NCBI GenBank assembly: GCA_040902925.1
Contig: JBBDWJ010000151.1
Span: 1 to 5,102 of the forward strand
Origin: JBBDWJ01 sp040902925
GTDB taxonomy: Bacteria > Acidobacteriota > Terriglobia > Bryobacterales > UBA6623
DNA: 5,102 bases
Direction: 5' to 3'
Notes under the pieces: generated by a model
Database searches by the model: none
The model's input: the letters and a program-made list of their open reading frames with translations, nothing else
Told to the model about the DNA's origin: nothing
Shown: positions 1-5,102 of the stretch, one piece after another
Numbering within the stretch: the stretch's first letter is position 1
Layout: the number at the start of each line of letters is the position of its first letter
Program-made: the position numbers and the translations under genes

Positions 1-959
1 ATGGCCTTCAAAATATCCGTGGTCGGCTCGAGTTCGATGGAGACCTGCTTGCCCGCTTGTTTTTTGATTTTGCGGGTCTCAACGCGCACGGGCCGGTAGT
101 CTGCCACGGCGGCGGCCATGACGATGATGGTCGCTTCGGGCAACTGCTCGAGCACGGCTTTGTGCATTTCTTCCGCGGTGGCCACCGCGACCAGCTCGCA
201 ACCGGCCGGGGGCTCCAGCGCGACGCGCCCGCTGATCAGAACAACCCGAGCGCCCCGGTCGCGAGCCTCGGCCGCCAGGGCGTATCCCATGCGTCCGCTG
301 GAGCGGTTGGAAAGAAATCGCACCGGATCGAGCGGCTCTTCGGTCGGGCCAGCGGTGATGAGAACCGTTTCGCCGGCGAGATCGCGCCGCGGGTGGAGCG
401 CGTCCTCGGCCGCCGCGACGATCTTTTCGAGAACGGCCAGACGCCCCGGCCCAACGACGCCGCAGGCCAGTTCGCCTTCATCCGGCTCGACGATCCGCAC
501 GCCGCGCTCGCGCAATAACGCGAGGTTGCGGCGCGTTGCCGGATGGTTCCACATGTTGGTGTTCATCGCCGGCGCGACGACGACTGGGCCTTCATAGGCA
601 AGGTACATTGTCGTCAGGAAATCGTCGGCCTGGCCGTTGGCGAACTTGGCGAGCACGTTGGCCGTGGCGGGCGCCACCAGCAACAAATCGGCTTTTTGCG
701 CGACGCCGATGTGCTCAATGGCGCTCTGCAGCGTGGCGTCCCCTCCGGACGAGGAAAACAGTTCGGTGATCACTTTCTGGCCGGTCAGTGCGGCGAAGGT
801 GAGTGGGCGAATGAATTCCTGGGCGTGCTGGGTCATCACGACTTGGACACCGTGGCCCAGCCCGGTTAGCAGGCGCACGAGTTCCGCGGCCTTGTAGGCG
901 GCAATACCGCCGCTGACTCCAAGGACGACGAAGCGGCGTTCCCGTGGGTCTTTTTCCAT
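1..959 (-). CDS. coaBC: Bifunctional CoaBC: phosphopantothenoylcysteine decarboxylase / phosphopantothenate-cysteine ligase (3' end cut by window)
   Basis: Cytosolic enzyme of coenzyme A synthesis. The CoaB part joins cysteine to 4'-phosphopantothenate using CTP; the FMN-dependent CoaC part decarboxylates the product to 4'-phosphopantetheine. Seen: 319 full codons from ATG 959, open at the left edge. CoaC (about 1-190) starts with the flavin-binding GVSGGIAAYK, then has His83 in IEHIG (the catalytic His position), APATAN, PAMNTNMW at 130-137 with Asn133, and Cys166 in ACGVVGPGR, the active-site lid Cys. CoaB (from about 198) has ITAGPTEEPLDPVRF from 201, SNRSSG with Asn218, AAAVADYRP at 282-290 and the KIKK motif at 297-300. 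Against the roughly 406-residue E. coli protein, about the last 85-90 residues lie outside. The ATG is chosen because GVSGGIAAYK follows 13 residues later, as usual; only a weak GGGAC-like Shine-Dalgarno precedes it. All key residues visible are intact, so it should be functional. Confidence 0.97.
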   Translation of the reverse strand, partial: MEKDPRERRFVVLGVSGGIAAYKAAELVRLLTGLGHGVQVVMTQHAQEFIRPLTFAALTGQKVITELFSSSGGDATLQSAIEHIGVAQKADLLLVAPATANVLAKFANGQADDFLTTMYLAYEGPVVVAPAMNTNMWNHPATRRNLALLRERGVRIVEPDEGELACGVVGPGRLAVLEKIVAAAEDALHPRRDLAGETVLITAGPTEEPLDPVRFLSNRSSGRMGYALAAEARDRGARVVLISGRVALEPPAGCELVAVATAEEMHKAVLEQLPEATIIVMAAAVADYRPVRVETRKIKKQAGKQVSIELEPTTDILKA

Positions 960-977
960 TGGTTTTTGGTCCCGCGC

Positions 978-991
978 CCGGGTTCGCCCGG
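978..991 (-). promoter_or_regulatory. Small GC hairpin in the coaBC leader
   Basis: CCGGG and CCCGG arms of 5 bp enclose a 4-base loop, CGAA in the coaBC mRNA sense. The hairpin ends about 18 bases before the coaBC start codon, so it would form in the 5' leader. Two further pairs (975-976 with 993-994) flank a single mismatch. No T-run follows, so this is not an intrinsic terminator. A role in translation is possible but nothing more shows it. Confidence 0.3.
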
Positions 992-1012
992 TCGGCGCGC
1001 CACCCGATTTCT

Positions 1013-1018
1013 ATTTTA
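1013..1018 (-). promoter_or_regulatory. Candidate -10 element for coaBC
   Basis: On the minus strand this reads TAAAAT, 5 of 6 matches to the sigma-70 TATAAT consensus, and lies about 54 bases upstream of the coaBC ATG. No good -35 box sits 16-18 bases further upstream. A TTGACC hexamer at 1165-1170 has no acceptable -10 at the right distance. Weak call, made mainly on position. Confidence 0.2.
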
Positions 1019-1035
1019 AGCCTTCAAACGACGTA

Positions 1036-1063
1036 TCGAATCCACGGGTGTCGAAACTCCACG
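1036..1063. repeat. Short imperfect direct repeat upstream of coaBC
   Basis: TCGAATCCACG (1036-1046) recurs as TCGAAACTCCACG (1051-1063), offset by 15 bases and differing by a 2-base insertion. The spacing is near 1.5 helical turns. It could be an operator pair or chance; there is no independent support. Confidence 0.2.
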
Positions 1064-1342
1064 CAAGGTAGCGAGAGAGGTCGATTCCCGGCTTCCCAAA
1101 CGTCCGTCGCTTGCGCCTTGCAAGATACGAATACTGAAAACAAAGGATTTAATTGGGTTCGTTTGGTCAAATTTATGTCTTCTTTACCCCAGCCTTCCGT
1201 CTGGCGCCGATTCCTCGAGCCGGTGGATCACCCGCCTGCACACGACCCCTCTTCTCCAGGTTACCTCGGCCTGCCAAGCGGGACTCTATTGGGTGGGCTG
1301 TCAGTCCGGATCTGCCATCTCCGGCGCGCTCGACGTTGGGAG

Positions 1343-1372
1343 ACTAGCCCGGGCTAGTTTAGGGCGGGCTAG
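1343..1372. repeat. Perfect 16-bp palindrome plus extra half-site overlapping the end of the dehydrogenase gene
   Basis: Bases 1343-1358 are ACTAGCCC followed by its exact reverse complement GGGCTAGT. As RNA this gives a 6-bp stem with a CCGG loop. CGGGCTAG at 1350-1357 recurs at 1365-1372, 15 bases away, covering the TAG stop codon (1371-1369) of the PQQ dehydrogenase gene. The position just past that stop suggests a transcription stop or mRNA 3'-end structure. No T-run follows on the minus strand, so a canonical intrinsic terminator is not supported. A protein binding site is the alternative. Confidence 0.4.
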
Positions 1373-3345
1373 GGCTTCGCGCCACCGTGAAACTGGCGCG
1401 ATGCGCCCGGCTCGAACAGACGAAACACATGCAGCGTGCTGCCGCTGCGATGGTTCCTCATCCATGGAGCGCCGGGGCCTGTATATCCGCCGACGGCTCC
1501 GCCCATGCCCGACGCGATTGCGATGTAATCCACGCCGTCGAGCCGGAACGCCACCGGCGCGGCGCGAATTCCCGAGCCGGTTTGAAACGACCACAACTCT
1601 TCACCGGTCGCCGCGTCATAGGCGAGCAAGTTGCCCTCGCCGTCGCCGGTGAACACCAGGCCGCCCGCAGTGACGAGGGCCCCGCCGCCGGCCGGAGTAC
1701 GGAGTTTCGTCTCCCAAACGGGTTCGCCGGTATCCGCGTGGATCGCCATCATCTTGCCGTAGGCTTCACCTTCGAGATAGCGAAAACCGCTCGGGCCAGG
1801 CGGCAGCCCCTTTTCCTTTGCTTTGATTCCGTAGTTGGTGAACACGGCGCAGTTCTCGATGGCGGGAACGTACACCAGCCGGGTTAGCGGATTGTACGCC
1901 ATGGCGTTCCACTCTTTGCCGCCGGCCGCGCCCGGGCATACCGTGACGCCTTCATAGGTGGGAAACGCCGCGGGATCGAATATGGGCCGGCCGTTGGCGT
2001 CGAATCCCTTAGTCCAGGTGACTCGCACGAACGGCTTGGCGTAGAGAAACGCGCCGGTCGTCCGGTCGAGCGCGTAGAAATGGCCGTTGCGGTCGGCGTG
2101 GAGGACCGCTTTCACGTCTCTCCCTCCGTGCTGCACGTCCGCGAAAACGAGCTCGTTGATACCATCCCAGTCCCACATGTCGTGGGGTGTGTATTGGTAG
2201 TGCCAGCGCAGCTTCCCCGTGCCCGGGTCAAGCGCGACGACCGAGTCCGTATACAAATTGTCGCCTTCGCGCGCGTCGCCGTCATAGTCGGGATAGGGCT
2301 GGCCGACGCCCCAGTAGACAAGATTCAACTCCGGGTCATAAGAGCCGATGCCCCAGGCGCCGCCTCCGCCGATCTTGTACGAATCGCCGCTCCATGTCTC
2401 AGCGCCCGGCTCGCCTTCGCCTGGAACGGTGTAGAAGCGCCAGGCACGCGCGCCGCTGGCGGCGTCATAGGCGTCGATGAACCCTCGGCTGGGGAAATCG
2501 CCGCCCGCGATGCCAACCAGCACCTTGTCTCCGACGACGAGAGGCACGGACTTGATGCTGAGGTTGTCTTGGGGCTTGCCCACCTCGACGTCCCATTTCA
2601 CGCGGCCGGTGCGGGCGTCGAGCGCGACCAGGTGCGCATCGAGCGTGCCGAGGAATAGCGTGCCGTCGAGGATGGCGACGCCCCAGTTGACCGGGCCGCA
2701 GCAATATTTCAGCTCATCGGGCAAGCCGCGGCGGTAGTGCCACAGTTCGGCGCCGCTGCGGGCGTCGATGGCGAAGACATGATTCCAGGCCGTGCTGAGG
2801 TAGATGACGCCGTCGATGATCAGGGGCGAAGAATGCAGGCCATCGGGAACGCCGGTCTGAAAGCTCCACACCGGCACGAGGTTGGCGACGTTACCGGTGT
2901 TGATCTGCGACAGCGGGCTAAAGCGTTGATTGCCGTAGTCGCGTCCGTACATCAGCCAGTTGTCTGTGTCATCGGTGGCTTCCAGCAGACGCTTGTCGCC
3001 TACTTGAACCGGCGGCGCGGCGGCGTCGGTCGTCGGCTGCACCGCCTTTTTCGACAGGTCCCGCAAGTGGCCGACAACTGCCGCGCTCGCGGCAGCGTCG
3101 AGCGCCGCCGAAAACGCCGGCATGGCCCGCCCAGGCACGCCGTCGCGAATCACCCTCGCGAGCTGCTCGTCGCTGATCTGCGACTGCCATCGCGGATTCG
3201 TCAAGTCGGGCGCCGATCCACCCTCGGCAGTGGCTCCGTGACAAGCAGCGCAATGCTCGGTATACAGGGACTGGCCGTCCGGAACGAACTGGGCCGAGCC
3301 AGTCAGCACAAACACGACCGCGGCCAAGACGAATCGGGAATACAA
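1369..3345 (-). CDS. Exported PQQ-dependent alcohol dehydrogenase with N-terminal cytochrome c domain
   Basis: Predicted periplasmic quinohemoprotein oxidising an alcohol or similar substrate, passing electrons from PQQ to its own heme c and then to the respiratory chain. Numbering is from the TTG at 3345 (658 residues). A signal peptide spans about 1-18 (ending GSA), then a class I cytochrome c domain with CAACH at 32-36 and probable axial Met75 in AMPAF. From about 119 comes an eight-bladed PQQ propeller with seven readable A-D-TG-W type blade motifs at 192, 241, 292, 371, 425, 534 and 575. Hallmarks are the vicinal Cys215-Cys216, Trp331 (PQQ stacking), catalytic Asp392 with Asp394 in WDWDGINE, and Arg419 in ADRNG. 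Metal-ligand positions usually Glu and Asn are Asp283 and Gln349. The frame opens at GTG 3435, but that start lacks a spaced Shine-Dalgarno and adds 30 unusual residues; TTG 3345 has GGGAGG ten bases upstream and begins a clean signal peptide. Substrate unknown. Confidence 0.92.
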   Translation of the reverse strand: MYSRFVLAAVVFVLTGSAQFVPDGQSLYTEHCAACHGATAEGGSAPDLTNPRWQSQISDEQLARVIRDGVPGRAMPAFSAALDAAASAAVVGHLRDLSKKAVQPTTDAAAPPVQVGDKRLLEATDDTDNWLMYGRDYGNQRFSPLSQINTGNVANLVPVWSFQTGVPDGLHSSPLIIDGVIYLSTAWNHVFAIDARSGAELWHYRRGLPDELKYCCGPVNWGVAILDGTLFLGTLDAHLVALDARTGRVKWDVEVGKPQDNLSIKSVPLVVGDKVLVGIAGGDFPSRGFIDAYDAASGARAWRFYTVPGEGEPGAETWSGDSYKIGGGGAWGIGSYDPELNLVYWGVGQPYPDYDGDAREGDNLYTDSVVALDPGTGKLRWHYQYTPHDMWDWDGINELVFADVQHGGRDVKAVLHADRNGHFYALDRTTGAFLYAKPFVRVTWTKGFDANGRPIFDPAAFPTYEGVTVCPGAAGGKEWNAMAYNPLTRLVYVPAIENCAVFTNYGIKAKEKGLPPGPSGFRYLEGEAYGKMMAIHADTGEPVWETKLRTPAGGGALVTAGGLVFTGDGEGNLLAYDAATGEELWSFQTGSGIRAAPVAFRLDGVDYIAIASGMGGAVGGYTGPGAPWMRNHRSGSTLHVFRLFEPGASRQFHGGAKP

Positions 3346-3355
3346 CGAAAGAAAG

Positions 3356-3361
3356 CCTCCC
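3356..3361 (-). promoter_or_regulatory. Ribosome binding site favouring the TTG start of the PQQ dehydrogenase
   Basis: The minus strand reads GGGAGG here, 10 bases before TTG at 3345-3343. Translation from that TTG gives a protein starting directly with a signal peptide (MYSRFVLAAVVFVLTGSA). The upstream GTG at 3435 has only AAGAG abutting it with no spacing. Confidence 0.55.
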
Positions 3362-3444
3362 GCGCCAGGAGTTCGGGGCCTTCTCCAACGAACAAAATTT
3401 TCTTGCCGGCAACACTGTGATGGTGGAATACACACCTCTTTTAG

Positions 3445-4227
3445 TCAGCCCGCGACCGGGTGCATTTCTTCCTGGAGGGGCTGAAACATCGGCCCAGAGA
3501 AGGGTCGAACCCCGGGTTTCAGCTCAAAGGACACACGGCAGAGGATCCGAAACCGAATCGGGGCCGGAGCTGCGTTAAGCTTTTCCACCAAGATTTCGGG
3601 AAGCCCCTTCTCCTTGACCATTTGGCTGAACGTATCAACGAAGAGATATCGAGGGCAATATCCAACGTTATGCACATCCCCAGGTTCGGTCTCGGCGGTG
3701 CGAAGCATCAGGGCTTGACTATCGCTTGGGTTCTGGAAGTCGTGCATCGGCAAAAGGCGTTCGCCCGGTTTCAGCCGATCCGCTCGTTTCAGTGAGTCTG
3801 GGGCCATGTGGCGTAAGCCGTGAACGAAGAAATGCACCGAGTATTGATCCATGCCGCGTTCCTCGGGCATCGCAAACACTTCCAAGGAATCCGTGACCTT
3901 CTGGCCGCCACTTCGCGCGAGCAGTTCGATCGGATCAATGTCCTGGTCAGAAGGCAAACTCATCCACGAAAGAAACTCTTTGTAGTCCGGGCGGGACTGA
4001 CTCAAAACTCTGTTCGCGAACAACGGAAAAAGCTCCTCCGATTCGTAAACTGGGTCAAGTTCGCGGAACGATGGCAGCGGCTCAAAGCCACCCTCCTGCA
4101 TCGCGGTTTCGACACCCCGAAGGTACCTAAACAGAAACCGCCTGCTCTCTGGTTCACACGTCAACTGTCCGATTGGGAACCACCGTCTGGTTTCGGAGTT
4201 TTGCCAAGCGAGAAAAAGGGTCTTCAT
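3445..4227 (-). CDS. HIRAN domain protein with HipA N1 (HipS-like) N-terminal domain; putative partner or antitoxin of the adjacent kinase
   Basis: 260 residues, no signal peptide or membrane segment, so cytosolic. Residues about 5-120 follow the HipA N-subdomain 1 pattern: IGQLT near 19, FLFRYL at 31-36, FEPLPSF at 48-54, then YESEELFPLFANR at 61-73 matching the family's PFFENLLPE region, and DPIELLARSGG at 98-108 matching its LLARxGGD. In HipBST systems this subdomain is a separate antitoxin, HipS. Residues about 130-195 match HIRAN: FFVHGLRH, then LKPGERLLP, then FQNPSDSQALML, then VGYCPRYL. HIRAN domains of HLTF/Rad5-type remodelers bind 3' single-stranded DNA ends. The ATG overlaps the kinase stop as ATGA, so translation is coupled and the two products are expected in similar amounts. 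Inference: it binds and controls the kinase and may sense damaged or foreign DNA. Domain calls are by eye, HIRAN the surer. The TGA stop is at 3447-3445. Confidence 0.85.
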   Translation of the reverse strand: MKTLFLAWQNSETRRWFPIGQLTCEPESRRFLFRYLRGVETAMQEGGFEPLPSFRELDPVYESEELFPLFANRVLSQSRPDYKEFLSWMSLPSDQDIDPIELLARSGGQKVTDSLEVFAMPEERGMDQYSVHFFVHGLRHMAPDSLKRADRLKPGERLLPMHDFQNPSDSQALMLRTAETEPGDVHNVGYCPRYLFVDTFSQMVKEKGLPEILVEKLNAAPAPIRFRILCRVSFELKPGVRPFSGPMFQPLQEEMHPVAG

Positions 4228-5102
4228 GGCAGTTCACTTCGAATGGATAACAGTCGATATCGATTGATTGAAAGCATTCGTTGGGCGAATTCTACCGCGG
4301 CGGGAGACATACGTGTCGCCGGGATTCGCCCCACAATCGTAGCAGCGTCCGAGTCTGATACTCCACTCAGCGCATCTAGCCAGGCCCTCCCGGCAGCAGG
4401 GTGGAGTTGCTGTGCCGCCTTCCTGAAAGCGTCTAGAGTGGTCAATGGTCTATTGTCGTCCTCGTTCAAGTAGAGCGCCGAGTAGGCCCTTTCGCAATAT
4501 CTCTCCACAGTCACGCGCGGATCGACGCCTAGGTGTCGCCTGCGGCGTTCGTCACGCTCGTGACATCCCAGGCTAGAAGCGTGGTCGTAGGTCGGTGCCA
4601 AGTGAATCGCAATCGGTTCATCCGTGGAGGTCGTGATTCCGATTAGTCCCCAGTTCTCGTGATGACGGTCTGTGTTGCTGATCCACGCGTCAAGCATCAG
4701 GTAGCCCACGAACACCTCTGCTGCATTCGAGACGAACGGGATTGGCTGCCAACCCATCGGTACCCTTACCCTATCAAGCCCGACGACCGCGAAAACAACG
4801 CCCAAAGTGTGTTTGGAAACGCGGTACCTGGAGCGAACGGGGCCGTACCCAGGAATCAAATCAACGAGCAGTTCATTTCCGAGAACGAGGTTCGCGTTTC
4901 CCTGCAGAAAGCGCCTGGATAGGGTCGCTCGTTTTCCAAGGACGCTCGCTAACTCGTATTCCGCATGGGGAAGGCCGATCGCCTCAGCAAGTTCAGCGGC
5001 GATCTTCTCGGCCCAGTCCTCCCCGGAACCCGCCCTTGGGAATCTCACTAGTGTAATGTCCAACAAATAGATGGACAAAAGAGCAGGGTTGCCGTATACT
5101 CG
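4224..5102 (-). CDS. HipA-like Ser/Thr kinase (5' end outside the window)
   Basis: The frame is open to the right edge, giving 292 visible residues numbered from the first full codon. A TTG at 5078 could serve as a start but would fall inside the N-lobe, so the true start is probably upstream. Seen: an N-lobe strand LVRFPR at 18-23 followed by GEDWAEKIAAELAEAIGLPHAE at about 27-48, the HipA-like helix region; a GNELL segment at 75-79; the catalytic loop NTDRHHEN at 143-150 matching HipA NxDxHxxN (Asp145 the likely base, Asn150 a Mg ligand); and the DFG-equivalent PTYDHASSLG with Asp173 in 170-179. The helical C-terminus has no HipB-like DNA-binding motif. HipA and HipT phosphorylate translation factors or tRNA synthetases; this target is unknown. 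The position of the ATP-binding Lys (LIKF-like in HipA) holds Arg20. It overlaps the HIRAN gene by 4 bases (ATGA), kinase first. Confidence 0.86.
   Translation of the reverse strand, partial: RVYGNPALLSIYLLDITLVRFPRAGSGEDWAEKIAAELAEAIGLPHAEYELASVLGKRATLSRRFLQGNANLVLGNELLVDLIPGYGPVRSRYRVSKHTLGVVFAVVGLDRVRVPMGWQPIPFVSNAAEVFVGYLMLDAWISNTDRHHENWGLIGITTSTDEPIAIHLAPTYDHASSLGCHERDERRRRHLGVDPRVTVERYCERAYSALYLNEDDNRPLTTLDAFRKAAQQLHPAAGRAWLDALSGVSDSDAATIVGRIPATRMSPAAVEFAQRMLSINRYRLLSIRSELP

Larger units (their letters stand above)
960..1368. other. Intergenic region between the PQQ dehydrogenase gene and coaBC
   Basis: About 409 bases without a gene I can support. The open frames here have no recognisable domain, start signal or family-like composition. 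I looked for rpoZ, which often precedes coaBC, and for a tRNA, and found neither. The stretch has an AT-richer core near 1125-1185 flanked by GC-rich ends, as expected for a promoter region. It contains the palindrome at 1343-1358, a pair of similar direct repeats at 1036-1063, a -10-like hexamer at 1013-1018 and a small hairpin at 978-991, the last two in front of coaBC. Confidence 0.7.

Noticed and set aside
1075..1095. tRNA T-arm-like GGTCGATTCCC string
   Set aside because: The T-stem does not pair and no acceptor, D-arm or anticodon arm can be built around it.
1142..1170. TTGACC (1165-1170, minus strand) as a -35 box for coaBC
   Set aside because: The hexamer 16-17 bases downstream reads TCCTTT or similar, not a -10, and the leader would be about 175 bases long.
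944..1357. 137-codon plus-strand frame across the intergenic gap
   Set aside because: No recognisable domain, no convincing ribosome binding site, and it begins inside coaBC on the opposite strand. The composition reads like translated noncoding DNA.
3403..3412. 10-bp palindrome TTGCCGGCAA between the HIRAN gene and the dehydrogenase
   Set aside because: Short, single copy, with no promoter elements placed around it; a 10-bp palindrome is easily found by chance in GC-rich DNA.
2737..3420. 227-codon plus-strand frame opposite the dehydrogenase gene
   Set aside because: It is the antisense of a clearly recognisable cytochrome c-PQQ protein; long antisense frames are expected in GC-rich genes.
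3820..4473. 217-codon plus-strand frame opposite the kinase/HIRAN junction
   Set aside because: It runs antisense across two real overlapping genes and shows no family resemblance.
4224..5078. Complete 284-residue kinase starting at TTG 5078
   Set aside because: The frame stays open to the window edge, and this start would drop most of the N-lobe expected in HipA-like kinases, so I annotate it as 5'-partial.
1..5102. CRISPR array, insertion sequence or attachment site
   Set aside because: I saw no regularly spaced repeats, no transposase frame, no terminal inverted repeats and no integrase in the window.

Overview
The window reads as chromosomal DNA from a GC-rich bacterium. All four protein genes lie on the minus strand, so transcription runs from high to low coordinates. 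A quinoprotein dehydrogenase with an N-terminal cytochrome c domain, next to an ordinary coaBC gene, recalls Acidobacteriota of the Solibacter/Bryobacter type. That placement is an inference from gene style, not from a marker gene.

Layout, in transcription order. (1) 5102-4224: a HipA-like Ser/Thr kinase gene whose 5' end lies outside the window. (2) 4227-3445: a 260-residue protein with an N-terminal half resembling HipA N-subdomain 1 (the part that is a separate protein, HipS, in HipBST systems) and a C-terminal HIRAN domain. Genes 1 and 2 share an ATGA stop/start overlap and form one translationally coupled unit. (3) 3345-1369 (frame open to a GTG at 3435): an exported cytochrome c-PQQ alcohol dehydrogenase fusion. 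(4) 1368-960: about 409 bases with no credible gene, holding a palindrome with repeats at the end of gene 3 and a weak candidate promoter and hairpin in front of gene 4. (5) 959 to the left edge: coaBC, coenzyme A biosynthesis, truncated at its 3' end by the window.

coaBC is housekeeping and the dehydrogenase is periplasmic respiratory metabolism. The kinase/HIRAN pair is the accessory element: it is visibly less GC-rich than the dehydrogenase gene and looks like a toxin-antitoxin-like or stress/defence module. It is the most interesting part of the window. My working model is that the HipS-like half restrains the HipA-like kinase while the HIRAN half senses DNA ends. The dehydrogenase is the second point of interest: it has the Asp-x-Asp motif associated with lanthanide-dependent PQQ enzymes, but two other metal-ligand positions are substituted.
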